From: Acetivibrio alkalicellulosi | Lineage (GTDB): Bacteria > Bacillota > Clostridia > Acetivibrionales > Acetivibrionaceae | Reading direction: 5' to 3' | NCBI GenBank assembly: GCA_008125075.1 | Contig: VLTH01000002.1 | Coordinates: forward strand, 1,843,451 to 1,907,450 | DNA length: 64,000 nucleotides | Shown: one piece after another, positions 27,267 to 36,632 of the stretch | Layout: every line of letters starts with the position of its first letter | Numbering within the stretch: the first letter of the stretch is position 1 | Translations under genes and position numbers: made by a program | Notes under the pieces: generated by a model | Told to the model about the DNA's origin: nothing | Seen by the model: only the letters and a program-made list of their open reading frames with translations | Databases searched by the model: none

Positions 27267-28463
27267 CTAATGCCTCATTAGTTTATACCATATATCTATA
27301 ACAAAATTAAAATGATCTGAAAATGTTTTAACTCCTATATTCTCTCTTGTGGTTATACCTGATTGAGCAATTAATTCTCCATCTATATAGAATTTTACTT
27401 TTCCTACCTCAACATTTTCAAATACAGGTGCATTTATTATTTCTCTAAGTTCTATTTTTTTCTCTAGCCTCTCTTTTTCTAATAGAGTCAGAGGGATTAT
27501 AATATCTTCCATTGCTGTTGCTACAACACTGTCTTTTTGGCCTTTATATACCTTTATATTCCCTATAGTTTCCCCTGATTTAAGTAAATCATAAATCTTA
27601 TAGTTATAAAAAGCATAATCCAAAATGGACTTACTGCTCTGTGCCCTTGTAGTTCTGCTTGAGCAATTTAATACAACAGATACAATTCTCCAATTATCCC
27701 TTGTAGCTGAAGTTACAAGGCATCGTCCTGCTTTACCTGTGTACCCTGTTTTTACTCCATCTGCCCCATGATACATTCCAAGCATCTCATTAGTTGTATG
27801 TAAATTTCTATTTGCTATATATGTACTTTGAGTTGCTACAATTTTTGAAAATACAGGATTATCTAATGCATATCTAGTAAGGATAGCCAATTCATATGCA
27901 GTTGAATAATGTCCATTAGCATCTAAGCCATGTGGATTTTTAAATGAGGTATCTTTAAGGCCTAAATCCATTGCTTTTTTATTCATCATATCAACAAATC
28001 CCTCTACAGAACCACCAATATGCTCAGCAACTGCAATAGCAGCATCATTTCCTGATTTTATAAGCATACCATAGAGAAGTTCATTTAAAGTTAGCTCTTC
28101 TCCAGTTTGAAGATTAATAGTTGACCCCCATATAGAAGCAGCCTTTTTACTCACTTTAACTTTATCTTCCAAATCCCCTTTTTCAATTGCTACTATGGCG
28201 GTCATTATCTTAGTTGTACTTGCAATAGCTTTTCTACTATGGGCGTTTTTTTCATATAAAACCCTTCCACTTATAGTATCTAAAACAATTGCAGCACCAG
28301 CCTCAATTTTGGGTGGAGCAACACTTTTATTAGTAGTAGTTTCAATAGAAATAACCTCTTTAATAGGATAATCTTCTTCAAAGTCATTTCCGGTCACCAT
28401 ATTAAAATTGGTTATCAATAATATACTAACAAATAATGTATATAATATCAATTTCTTAATCAA
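27267..28463 (-). CDS. D-alanyl-D-alanine carboxypeptidase (PBP5/DacF-like, peptidase S11)
   Basis: The 398-residue exported enzyme has an N-terminal signal/anchor (LILYTLFVSILLITNF). The S11 motifs are S-T-T-K (A-I-A-S-T-T-K-I-M-T-A, about 82-92), S-G-N (I-K-S-G-N-D-A-A) and K-T-G (G-V-K-T-G-Y-T-G). A beta-rich PBP5 C-terminal domain follows (about 300-380). It trims the terminal D-alanine from peptidoglycan pentapeptides. In spore formers some members act in the mother cell. The start is TTG, with AGGAGG 11 bases upstream. It is divergent from the FapA-like gene. Confidence 0.94.
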   Translation of the reverse strand: MIKKLILYTLFVSILLITNFNMVTGNDFEEDYPIKEVISIETTTNKSVAPPKIEAGAAIVLDTISGRVLYEKNAHSRKAIASTTKIMTAIVAIEKGDLEDKVKVSKKAASIWGSTINLQTGEELTLNELLYGMLIKSGNDAAIAVAEHIGGSVEGFVDMMNKKAMDLGLKDTSFKNPHGLDANGHYSTAYELAILTRYALDNPVFSKIVATQSTYIANRNLHTTNEMLGMYHGADGVKTGYTGKAGRCLVTSATRDNWRIVSVVLNCSSRTTRAQSSKSILDYAFYNYKIYDLLKSGETIGNIKVYKGQKDSVVATAMEDIIIPLTLLEKERLEKKIELREIINAPVFENVEVGKVKFYIDGELIAQSGITTRENIGVKTFSDHFNFVIDIWYKLMRH

Positions 28464-28611
28464 AAACTCACATCCTCCTGGTAAAGATATTGTAATAATA
28501 TAAATATATGAGCTTTATAAGAAGTTTATAAATAAACTAAATAAAAGTTATATTTTTTTATTAATGTATAACATAAAAACGCCGATATATTTTTCGAGGG
28601 GGAAACGATAC

Positions 28612-30201
28612 ATGAATGAACAAACTATTTATTGTAGTGAATTTGTAAAAATCTACTCACTAAACGATGAAGTATACTTCGAATCATTTAAACCTGGCCT
28701 TTCGATGGAACAAATCTATGAAATATTTTCCATGAATACCTTTATAATTATAACAGACCACAAATGTCTAAAGAATGCCGTAATCAACGCCCCAACTCCC
28801 CCTCAAAAAGTTGGGGCTTTAAAAGAAAGAATAATGATAAGCCTTATAGAAGAAGATACCAAAGCAACTTTAACTCTTAACGTACCCGAAGAAGATTTAA
28901 AATTTGAAAATCGTAAAGACCTTATCTTAGAGGTTTATACTGCTTTAAAGAAAAGTGGCATAGTCTTTGGGATCAAGCAAGATCTTTTTTTTCAGGAACT
29001 TAAAAATGAGGTACCCTATATTATTGCTACTAGTGTGCCTCCTGAAGATGGCCGAGATTGTATAATTAATATGTACCAATTTGATGAACCAAAACCTGAA
29101 ATTAAAGAAGATGGAAAGGTAAACTTTTATGAATTGCAATTAATACATAAAGTAAAAGTTGGAGATTGGCTGGGCGAAAGAATTGAAGCCACTAACGGTA
29201 CTCCTGGCAAATCAATCTTTGGAAAAAACATCCCTGCCTCAAAAGGCAAAACATTCCCATTAAAATACGACAAAGCTACAGTATATGAAACAAAACAAGA
29301 TAAAAAAACCGTACTGCATTCAAAAATCAATGGTGCTGTTGCCTTCAATGGCGATTTAATTTCAGTCTCAAACTATCTTGAAATTGATGGTGATGTTGAT
29401 TTTAAAACAGGTAATATAAGCTTTGATGGATATGTATCTGTTAGTGGAACTGTAACTGATGGCTTTTATGTAGAAGCTACAAAAGACATAGAAATAAATA
29501 GTATTTTAGGCCTTGGTAACGTAAAAGGAATAACAAGTCTCGAAGGAAATATTTATATCAAAGGTGGCATTGCATCAAAAAATCGTGCTGAAATAAATGC
29601 AAAAAAAAATGTATATACTAAATTTGTTGACAATGCAATAATAAATTGCTGCGGCACAGCATATATTGGTTTTTACTGCATAAATAGCCTTATTGAAGCT
29701 AAAGAGGTAATAGTTGAGTCTCCTAAAGGAAGCATTAATGGTGGAATGATAAAAGCAGAAATAAAAGTTTCAGTTCCTAATTTAGGCTCACAGTTAGAAA
29801 AAAGAACTGTTATAGAAGTAACTGGATTTAACAGAAAAATGCTCACGGAAGAAATGGAAAATGTAAACAATAAAATATCAGAATTAAAAAACACTCTGAT
29901 AAAACTAAAACAATCACTTGCAAAATTAGATTCTATGGATACACTAACATCAGAGCAATCTGATCAATACAATAAAAGATACCAGAAACTTCTTTTTGTT
30001 ACAGAAGAAATAAAGCTTTTAGAGGAATGTAAAAAGAATATTACTAGATATTTAAAAACTAAAGGTGAAGGTGAAATTTCCATATTTAAAAAAATCTACC
30101 CTAATTGCATGCTGGTAATTAAAAATCGTCAGACTGAAATCCGTTCTCCTCAGCTTACTTCAACCTATTTTGTACAAGACGGAGAAGTCAGAGTAATATA
30201 A
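28612..30201 (+). CDS. FapA family protein (DUF342)
   Basis: About 529 residues. The central region (about 150-400) contains a right-handed beta-helix of repeating short strands (V-S-N-Y-L-E-I-D-G-D-V-D-F-K-T-G-N-I and I-Y-I-K-G-G-I), the DUF342/FapA hallmark. A coiled coil of about 80 residues follows (about 405-490, M-E-N-V-N-N-K-I-S-E-L-K-N-T-L-I-K-L-K-Q). FapA-like proteins are proposed to be surface- or polymer-linked, but their role is unresolved. GAGGGGG lies 8-9 bases before the ATG at 28612, which is preferred to the in-frame ATG at 28564. It precedes the spore protein gene. Confidence 0.88.
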   Translation: MNEQTIYCSEFVKIYSLNDEVYFESFKPGLSMEQIYEIFSMNTFIIITDHKCLKNAVINAPTPPQKVGALKERIMISLIEEDTKATLTLNVPEEDLKFENRKDLILEVYTALKKSGIVFGIKQDLFFQELKNEVPYIIATSVPPEDGRDCIINMYQFDEPKPEIKEDGKVNFYELQLIHKVKVGDWLGERIEATNGTPGKSIFGKNIPASKGKTFPLKYDKATVYETKQDKKTVLHSKINGAVAFNGDLISVSNYLEIDGDVDFKTGNISFDGYVSVSGTVTDGFYVEATKDIEINSILGLGNVKGITSLEGNIYIKGGIASKNRAEINAKKNVYTKFVDNAIINCCGTAYIGFYCINSLIEAKEVIVESPKGSINGGMIKAEIKVSVPNLGSQLEKRTVIEVTGFNRKMLTEEMENVNNKISELKNTLIKLKQSLAKLDSMDTLTSEQSDQYNKRYQKLLFVTEEIKLLEECKKNITRYLKTKGEGEISIFKKIYPNCMLVIKNRQTEIRSPQLTSTYFVQDGEVRVI

Positions 30202-30299
30202 AAAATAATTCCATAAACTAGTTAACCTCCCGTTTAGTAAAACTTTCTACTCATAATAGAGACGTTTTTAGAAAAAATAATACTAAGGAGGTGATAGTC

Positions 30300-30512
30300 A
30301 TGGCAAATAACAATAATAATAGTAAAACTCAGTTTGAAAATATGAAGTATGAAATAGCTAAAGAAGTTGGCGTTAACTTAAAGCAAGGTTATAATGGAGA
30401 TTTAACTTCAAGAGAAGCTGGTAAAATAGGTGGAAATATTGTTAAAAAAGTATTCCAAACTTATACTGGAAACAGCTACCCAGCAGAACGTTTAGGCGAT
30501 ACTTCAAGATAG
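30300..30512 (+). CDS. Alpha/beta-type small acid-soluble spore protein
   Basis: The 70-residue protein contains the two SASP signatures: K-Y-E-I-A-K-E-V-G-V near the germination-protease site and L-T-S-R-E-A-G-K-I-G-G-N-I-V-K-K. It coats and protects spore DNA and is broken down at germination. The ribosome binding site AAGGAGGTGAT fits the ATG at 30300 better than the GTG at 30291. A CATAATA box at 30252-30258 could be the -10 of a sigma-G promoter; the -35 is poor. A strong terminator follows directly. Confidence 0.95.
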   Translation: MANNNNNSKTQFENMKYEIAKEVGVNLKQGYNGDLTSREAGKIGGNIVKKVFQTYTGNSYPAERLGDTSR

Positions 30513-30522
30513 TTTAAGCAAT

Positions 30523-30560
30523 AAAAAAAATAGCAGGGGATGATCCCCTGCTATTTTTTT
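30523..30560. terminator. Rho-independent terminator after the spore protein gene
   Basis: AAAAAAAATAGCAGGGGA pairs with TCCCCTGCTATTTTTTT around the loop TGA. T-runs exist on both strands, so it can also end the Tad locus transcript arriving from the right. Confidence 0.93.
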
Positions 30561-30571
30561 ATACTTTTTCA

Positions 30572-31081
30572 TCACCTTATTATTATGCTAATTATAGTAC
30601 CTATAACAACTGCATATGAAAATCTAAATTTAGCACAATCTTTCTTGTAACTAAAATCAGTATATGGAGCAAGATAAAAACTTTTAACTGTCAATTTTAA
30701 ATAATTAAATAAATATCCTACTCGTTCTTTAAAAATTCTATTCTTTATTATTAGTATTATTGCAATTCCCCCCCCTGCCAAAAAAGAATATATCATAATG
30801 TAAGCTAGATCTCTTGGTCCTAAAATAGCACCAATTGCACAAAAAAGCTTTATATCACCAGCACCTAGCATTCTCAATGCAAAAAAAACTATTAATATAG
30901 CAAAAGGAATTATAACACCAATAAAAGAATTTATTAAACCTTCTCTTCCACCTATTAAAAAATTCACAATAAACCCTAACAGCATAAAGGGAAAGTTAAT
31001 GCTGTTCTTAATCTTACTACTCTTTATATCACTTATTAGTGCAAATAAAACTAATACAAATACTATTGCATAAGGTATTAT
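30572..31081 (-). CDS. Type IV prepilin peptidase (A24 family, CpaA/TadV-like), probable AUA start
   Basis: This membrane aspartyl protease cleaves and readies prepilins of the Tad pilus. The shorter frame from 30985 (137 residues) lacks the first catalytic Asp. Reading on upstream in the same frame gives I-P-Y-A-I-V-F-V-L-V-L-F-A-L-I-S-D-I-K-S-S-K-I-K-N, the classic first-Asp motif. The second Asp is in R-M-L-G-A-G-D-I-K-L. No ATG, GTG or TTG exists in that extension. An ATA at 31081 lies exactly 7 bases after GGAGGG, which makes it the best start, giving 169 residues. It is the last gene of the Tad locus. Confidence 0.85.
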   Translation of the reverse strand: MIPYAIVFVLVLFALISDIKSSKIKNSINFPFMLLGFIVNFLIGGREGLINSFIGVIIPFAILIVFFALRMLGAGDIKLFCAIGAILGPRDLAYIMIYSFLAGGGIAIILIIKNRIFKERVGYLFNYLKLTVKSFYLAPYTDFSYKKDCAKFRFSYAVVIGTIISIIIR

Positions 31082-31134
31082 AACCTTTCCCTCCTTTTAC
31101 TGTGTGTGTTTAATAAATGTGAATACTCCCTTGG

Positions 31135-32598
31135 CTAGCTATCAAATACAATAAATGTATATTCATCATTTGCAAAAGCTATCTTATCATTATTTTTAAT
31201 TTCCTTTTCTACATTACTCTCTAGCTTTATACCATTTACAAAACTACCATTTGTTGAGTTTAAGTCTTTTAGGTAATAACGTGCATTTTTTGATATTATT
31301 TCTGCATGAACTTTTCCAATAGCTCTGTTCTGTGAAACATAGTCAACCATCTCTTGTACTCTTCCTATTTTAAAACACGGTTTATTTATGGTTATCTCCT
31401 CAATTACCCCATTTTTTTTGCTTAATAGAATAGGATTTTTTAATGAATTATCAAGTAATTCAGTATCTCCTTCACTATAGTTGGATAAAAGTGTTGTTTT
31501 GTCATCTATAATCTCATTGGTTCTGGTATTTTCTAATTGAGGTTTTTCTATTTTCTTTGGCACTTCAATTTTTTGCTTTTGTATAATATTTTGATTTTGT
31601 AATGTTTTATTCTTGTTTTCGTTGGATTTAGCTTGAGCTATTATATTTTTTTTATTTAATACATTTTTCCATAATAGAACACTTATTGCTCCTAAAATCA
31701 ATATTACTGCAAAAGAATTTACTACCATATCCTCTCCTAAAGTAGCAAGCTTTCCCGATGCAAAAACAGCTATTGCCACAAAAAACAATACTACCTGTAA
31801 TATCACACCAACTATTATTGAGCTAGTTTTATATTTAGTTTTTGTGTTGGTATTATTATCATTCTTTAATGTTTTAGATTTTTCTAATGGCCTTTTTGCA
31901 GGTATATCTCTTTGTTTTATAATGGCTTTATTGACTTTTTCCTTGGTGTCTTTCTGGTTTATAAAAGCTTGTTCTGTACTTGAAATATCAAAAGATTCCA
32001 CCTCTACCTGTCTATTATCTCTTTCCTCTTTTTTATTCATATCCTTTATAAGTTTAGAAAAATCCAATATATTAAATACATCTGTCTTTAAATAACTTAA
32101 AATCTTTTGAAGAAAATTATCACTGTTTCTCTCATCAATGTCTGCTGTATACATAATAAAATTCATTATATAATCTTTGAATATGTAATTTATGTCACCT
32201 TGGCTTTTTACAGGTATATATACTAAAAAAATCTCCATAGTTTCAGGATTTATATAAATAAAATCATCACTTAACAAAAATGATTCTTCGTTCAAAAGGA
32301 AATCCTTGCATCCTAATATTACTTTTAGCATGTCATAAACAATTTTTAAAAATTCGTTTCTAAAAAGCTTTTTTTTCTTCAAGAATTGCTTTAACGATAT
32401 TTTTGAAGTAATATTGTAATATAAGTTTATCTTTTCATCCTTTCTTCTAACATCGAGGGCCAAAATATTTGATACATGATTTTGTGACAGCATATCTACC
32501 TGATAGTTTAAAATCATTTCATCTACATTGCAGCTTACAACAAGATAATTGGCAGTTGCGCCGCTTTCATAGGAAAAATCAAATCTATCTTTTAACAT
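31135..32598 (-). CDS. DUF6382-FHA domain membrane protein of the Tad locus
   Basis: At 487 residues it has an N-terminal cytoplasmic domain (about 1-190) similar to DUF6382, a charged linker, two hydrophobic segments (about 258-315) and a C-terminal FHA domain (about 400-485). The FHA domain shows F-K-I-G-R, then N-R-A-I-G-K-V-H-A-E-I and D-L-N-S-T-N-G-S-F-V-N-G. FHA domains bind phosphothreonine. A Ser/Thr kinase lies at the far end of the same locus, so this protein is a plausible reader of its signal (inference). GGGGG precedes the ATG by about 8 bases. Confidence 0.85.
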   Translation of the reverse strand: MLKDRFDFSYESGATANYLVVSCNVDEMILNYQVDMLSQNHVSNILALDVRRKDEKINLYYNITSKISLKQFLKKKKLFRNEFLKIVYDMLKVILGCKDFLLNEESFLLSDDFIYINPETMEIFLVYIPVKSQGDINYIFKDYIMNFIMYTADIDERNSDNFLQKILSYLKTDVFNILDFSKLIKDMNKKEERDNRQVEVESFDISSTEQAFINQKDTKEKVNKAIIKQRDIPAKRPLEKSKTLKNDNNTNTKTKYKTSSIIVGVILQVVLFFVAIAVFASGKLATLGEDMVVNSFAVILILGAISVLLWKNVLNKKNIIAQAKSNENKNKTLQNQNIIQKQKIEVPKKIEKPQLENTRTNEIIDDKTTLLSNYSEGDTELLDNSLKNPILLSKKNGVIEEITINKPCFKIGRVQEMVDYVSQNRAIGKVHAEIISKNARYYLKDLNSTNGSFVNGIKLESNVEKEIKNNDKIAFANDEYTFIVFDS

Positions 32599-32619
32599 AA
32601 TCTATTCCCCCTTATTAAT

Positions 32620-33615
32620 TTAGGGCTTACAGTTAACACATGGATAGTATCCTTCCTTTGCAGCATCTTTTCTGCTGTTAAATCTAGCAGATACATCTTC
32701 AAAACACCCCTCAATATGGTAGTACCTAGCATCATCAATAATATTACCGTAGTAATAACTTTGCTTTGAAATTCTTGCACCTCCAAATCCGTATGTGTTT
32801 ATTACAAGATTATCAAAACCTTTTACAGGTAAACCCTGTATAAATGATATAAAACTAATTCCTTCTATTGTATTTTGCCACTCATCTTCTTTTATCATAG
32901 GCATTGTAAATATGTATCCTAAATTATATTGCTTTGCTATGTAATTGTACTTTATAGTATATCGTTCAAGATCATCCTGTATCATTTGTACAATTGTCTG
33001 CCGTCTTAATAAATCAAATATGTGTGGCTCAAATACTCTGCAATGAGGATATTCATTAAAAATTTCATTTCTATAGCCTTCTATCCATTCACCAGTTACT
33101 ACATCATATACATAAATAAAATCACTTAAAGTAAAATTTATTATGAGATTACTGTTTTGGTCGTAATGTGAGTAAGGCTTTTTAGGTAGCCATATTTCCA
33201 TCATTTCAGAATATCCTAAAGGCGTTTGAACATTTTCCCATGTGTGAACATGGTATCCATCAAATCCAGTTACAATTTTAACAGGATTATGTATTTTAAA
33301 GTTTTGTTGTTCTATTTTATTTCCCTCTATGTTAAGATTCATAAACATAGTTTCATAATATCTATCTAAAGCATATTCTAAATTTAAATCTATATCTAGA
33401 TAGTGCTTTTTAGTATATTGGTCTCCAACAAGTTCTTGGCTATATTCCCTATATAATAGGGCGTTAGATGCATCTTCCACTGCCACTCTTAAAATATTAG
33501 TATATCTTTCCTTATAATTTTGAGCTTGTACACTGTTTTTTTGGGAGGTATCCAAAAGTACTGATGATGGAAGCAAAATAATCATAGCTATCATTGCCAT
33601 ATCAGTAATCTTCAT
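32620..33615 (-). CDS. Tad-locus exported protein with an Ada-like C-x-x-C zinc motif
   Basis: About 331 residues. One N-terminal membrane segment (M-A-M-I-A-M-I-I-L-L-P-S-S-V-L-L) is followed by a long extracytoplasmic part with aromatic-rich strands. The last 35 residues read Y-H-I-E-G-C ... F-N-S-R-K-D-A-A-K-E-G-Y-Y-P-C-V-N-C-K-P. This H-C-C-C arrangement resembles the small metal-binding tail seen in many secreted proteins (YHxxxC ... SRxxAxxxGYxPCxxC). The frame opens at 33642, but GGGGGTG lies 9 bases before the ATG at 33615. It overlaps the upstream gene by 14 bp, which suggests coupled translation. It could be a minor pilin or assembly factor. Confidence 0.75.
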   Translation of the reverse strand: MKITDMAMIAMIILLPSSVLLDTSQKNSVQAQNYKERYTNILRVAVEDASNALLYREYSQELVGDQYTKKHYLDIDLNLEYALDRYYETMFMNLNIEGNKIEQQNFKIHNPVKIVTGFDGYHVHTWENVQTPLGYSEMMEIWLPKKPYSHYDQNSNLIINFTLSDFIYVYDVVTGEWIEGYRNEIFNEYPHCRVFEPHIFDLLRRQTIVQMIQDDLERYTIKYNYIAKQYNLGYIFTMPMIKEDEWQNTIEGISFISFIQGLPVKGFDNLVINTYGFGGARISKQSYYYGNIIDDARYYHIEGCFEDVSARFNSRKDAAKEGYYPCVNCKP

Positions 33616-34123
33616 TTTGTATAGCACCCCCATATCTAGCAAAAATCATAGTGTCTCCTCTTCCTCCCATCAGGCTTGAAAAAACCATAGCTTGAGATTT
33701 AGTCCTATTGACAACTATAATTTCAAAATTATCACCTATATTCATTCTATAATCATTATTTTCATTATAAATTTTGTCTAGTATTTCTTTTGTAAAATAC
33801 TTTTCATCTATTACTACAAAAGTATTATCAGGGCTATATCCAGCGTCCCCAGGGTATAATGGATAATATTGTTTTTTTGTATGTATAATTTGTACATCGT
33901 ACAAATATCCAGTTTTATTTAGTCCATTTAAAAACCCCTCAAGACTTGATTTAGATACAAATCCCTTTAATCTTACATTTTCAACAAATTTACTGCTCTC
34001 ATTATTAATAAATTTATAAATCTCCTGATCTTTAAACCAACTCATTCTGTATATAGGTGCAACAAAAAGAAGCAACACTGCAAGCAAAATTGCTGCAAAT
34101 TGTGATAAAGGATTGTCCTCCAT
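33602..34123 (-). CDS. Tad-locus membrane protein, pseudopilin-like
   Basis: The 173-residue protein has one N-terminal hydrophobic helix (Q-F-A-A-I-L-L-A-V-L-L-L-F-V-A-P-I-Y) and an extracytoplasmic domain. The short charged head, single helix and soluble domain resemble TadE/TadF-type pseudopilins, but no clear prepilin cleavage site is present. The domain contains V-Q-I-I-H-T-K-K-Q-Y-Y-P-L-Y-P-G-D and V-V-N-R-T-K-S-Q. I do not recognise a named family. It overlaps the next gene and follows the pilin-like gene at 34153. Confidence 0.7.
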   Translation of the reverse strand: MEDNPLSQFAAILLAVLLLFVAPIYRMSWFKDQEIYKFINNESSKFVENVRLKGFVSKSSLEGFLNGLNKTGYLYDVQIIHTKKQYYPLYPGDAGYSPDNTFVVIDEKYFTKEILDKIYNENNDYRMNIGDNFEIIVVNRTKSQAMVFSSLMGGRGDTMIFARYGGAIQNEDY

Positions 34124-34152
34124 AATTACACCTTCCCTGTTTTTATATTAAA

Positions 34153-34563
34153 TCACTGTTGAGTAAAGGTTACTCCATCAACAATATCATTTGCATTTTT
34201 GCTAACCGTCACCATAAAATCTGCTGTTGGATTTATATAGTTTGCATTCAAGCTATCACTTACATTATATACATCATCTTTTGTATATGTCCTTGTACCT
34301 CCTGATGCCTTAGTTGTAACAGTTATTGTTACATTTGAAGTATTACCCCTTATATAACTTACCACTTGACTACCCTTTACAGTAGTGTCATGAAGCTCTC
34401 CATAGTTTGTCTGGGTAAGCCTTTCTTGTAAATCTACCATTTGTGCGTCAGAAGTTCTGAACATATCTCTTCCCATTGTAAAAAGGTAAACAACAAATCC
34501 TATTACAGCAAGAGTTATAAGCACCGACACTGCAATTTTAATTAGCTTCATTACATCATCCAT
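34153..34563 (-). CDS. Tad-locus pilin-like protein
   Basis: The 136-residue protein has one N-terminal hydrophobic helix (I-K-I-A-V-S-V-L-I-T-L-A-V-I-G-F-V-V-Y-L). A short domain with V-K-G-S-Q-V-V-S-Y-I-R-G and T-V-T-T-K-A-S-G-G-T-R-T-Y follows. This layout fits a major or minor pilin of a clostridial Tad system. AAGGAGG precedes the ATG. The gene sits 20 bp downstream of the fused platform gene, where pilins often lie. No conventional G-F/E cleavage motif is obvious, so processing by the locus peptidase is uncertain. Confidence 0.7.
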   Translation of the reverse strand: MDDVMKLIKIAVSVLITLAVIGFVVYLFTMGRDMFRTSDAQMVDLQERLTQTNYGELHDTTVKGSQVVSYIRGNTSNVTITVTTKASGGTRTYTKDDVYNVSDSLNANYINPTADFMVTVSKNANDIVDGVTFTQQ

Positions 34564-34583
34564 GATTTAAATCCTCCTTATTT

Positions 34584-36632
34584 TTATATTGTAGAGATTG
34601 CTTCAAACATTTCTACCATACCCGTCAAACTTGTTAATATTAGTGGTAAAACTAAATACAATAATAATGTCATCCAAAGAGGTATGAAAGCAATGCTTTT
34701 TCCTATTGACACTTTTTTTAATACCATTTGCTCGTTTAGTACTTTTCTGTTATCTTTGTAAAACTCTCTGTCTATTTCAAGTGAGTCAAATGCTTCATTT
34801 ATGTCAAGCTTATTAGTTGCCATTAAGAGGTTATCCACTATATTTTGAAAATCTTTATTTTTAGCATCTTTTTTTAAATCATTTAGAGCACTTTCTGGAT
34901 CATGGAAGTTATTTAAGCACTTTACTAAAATACCCTTGAAATAATTACTAAATTGAACTAACCATTCTAAAACAACTTTCACACTGGTGTTTTTATGATG
35001 CATAAGTAAAATTATAATTGTATGAAATTGAAATATCTCATCTTGTATTTCAGACATCCTTATACCTTTTTTAAAATACAAAAAACCTATTGGCAAATAA
35101 GAAAACATCCAACTTCCAGCTAATGCAATAATTAATTCTAATAAATTCATGTTTTCATTATTTGTATCTTCAATCTTTCTTTTTATCCTTTCTGCATAAA
35201 ACATAACTTCTCGTTCATTTATGCCAAGACTTCTTATTTCTTTTGCAATACTTTCTTTAAGTTCATCACCTTTTAGCTTTGTACTTTGAAAAAGTGCAAC
35301 AACTTTAGCATCAAATTTATTTATTTCTGCCATATTCATAACATCTTCTTCACTTAAATTTCCAACCATAGCAAATATGTTGTTGTTTTCAAGGCCATAA
35401 TTTGCATTTGACATTATGGCATTTTTATTTATTATGTGTGCGTAATAAAAGAGTGAAATTATTATAAAAAATGAAGCTGTTGCTGCAATTATTCTTTGAA
35501 GATAAATGCAATGTTCATTTAAGTATGTCCCAGATTCTTCTATTAGCAATTTTAATTTGAGTCTTTTAACACTTTTTTTACCAGGTACAAATAAGTCTAC
35601 AAACCTTTTAATAAAAGGTTTTTTTAACGCTTTGTATTCCCATATTTTTTCACTTTCCTTTTTAGCACCCACATCTGTTTCTTCCTTGAATTGAGTTATT
35701 AAAATATAGCAAATAAATATAGTAAAAAGTATTAAATTTCTAATAAAGAAAGCCAGTGAACTATCGTAAAAAGATGCTGCCGCCGCAAAATTTGACTTAA
35801 CCCAATAAGACAAAAGGGGTGGAAAAAATATTGGTATAACACTTACAAGGGGCAGTGACTTTAAATAAAAGTTTAGTTTCATCCGCTTTATCTTTTCGTT
35901 ATTTATCTCTTCCATTATATGATTTAGATTTTTTATATAAAGAGAAGTACCATTAATCTCTTTGTCTCCATACTCAATTACAAGGTAAGAAAAACCTGCA
36001 AGTATTTTTAAGAATTTATCTTTACAATTTGTATAATATAAAGACAGCTTTTCTTTTGGATTGCTCGACTTTAAGATATTGTATATTTCATAAAGCTTTG
36101 GAGACATTTCAGGTTTAGCCTTTTTTGCAGCCTCATATATTGCTATATCAACCATTTTAAACAGATGATACTGTTGCTTTAAATCATTTATAGACTCAGG
36201 TAGATAGTTTAAAAGTTTGTCTCTTTTGTTTCCTATAAGCCTTTCTAACATTATATTATTTAAAAAAACACATAAAACAAGCATTGTAAGTCTAGTATAA
36301 AAATCTCTTCCATAAAGATTAAAAAAAAGTATACATGCAAAAATACTTACCGAAAAAGATAAAAAAACAATTACAATTGTTTTCGACCTTAATTGACTCT
36401 CATCATATGAAGGCTGTGCATAATAAAGCTTACCTTTAACTCTTTCTAAATACTTGCCAATTAAGGGAGTTGTGCTAAGTTTTTTGTAAACTTTTGAAGC
36501 ATAGTTTTGTTTGCTTTTTTTATTTATACTAACATGAATGTTTTTATTACCAGTATTACTCAATAAAGACATTAAAATAATAAGAAAAAAAGCCATACAA
36601 AGCATTACTAATGAAAATATCAAGAAAAACAT
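34584..36632 (-). CDS. Fused TadB-TadC-like inner-membrane platform protein
   Basis: The 682-residue protein has paired membrane segments near 1-22, 85-125, 255-310, 380-405, 505-525 and 640-665. It contains two T2SS-F-like halves. The first half has L-N-Y-L-P-E-S-I-N-D-L; the second has Q-D-E-I-F-Q-F-H-T-I-I-I-L-L-M and a final membrane hairpin. In most Tad systems TadB and TadC are separate proteins of about 300 residues, so this looks like a fusion. It forms the membrane platform that the ATPase turns. Its ATG shares one base (TGATG) with the TadA stop, which indicates tight translational coupling. Confidence 0.75.
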   Translation of the reverse strand: MFFLIFSLVMLCMAFFLIILMSLLSNTGNKNIHVSINKKSKQNYASKVYKKLSTTPLIGKYLERVKGKLYYAQPSYDESQLRSKTIVIVFLSFSVSIFACILFFNLYGRDFYTRLTMLVLCVFLNNIMLERLIGNKRDKLLNYLPESINDLKQQYHLFKMVDIAIYEAAKKAKPEMSPKLYEIYNILKSSNPKEKLSLYYTNCKDKFLKILAGFSYLVIEYGDKEINGTSLYIKNLNHIMEEINNEKIKRMKLNFYLKSLPLVSVIPIFFPPLLSYWVKSNFAAAASFYDSSLAFFIRNLILFTIFICYILITQFKEETDVGAKKESEKIWEYKALKKPFIKRFVDLFVPGKKSVKRLKLKLLIEESGTYLNEHCIYLQRIIAATASFFIIISLFYYAHIINKNAIMSNANYGLENNNIFAMVGNLSEEDVMNMAEINKFDAKVVALFQSTKLKGDELKESIAKEIRSLGINEREVMFYAERIKRKIEDTNNENMNLLELIIALAGSWMFSYLPIGFLYFKKGIRMSEIQDEIFQFHTIIILLMHHKNTSVKVVLEWLVQFSNYFKGILVKCLNNFHDPESALNDLKKDAKNKDFQNIVDNLLMATNKLDINEAFDSLEIDREFYKDNRKVLNEQMVLKKVSIGKSIAFIPLWMTLLLYLVLPLILTSLTGMVEMFEAISTI

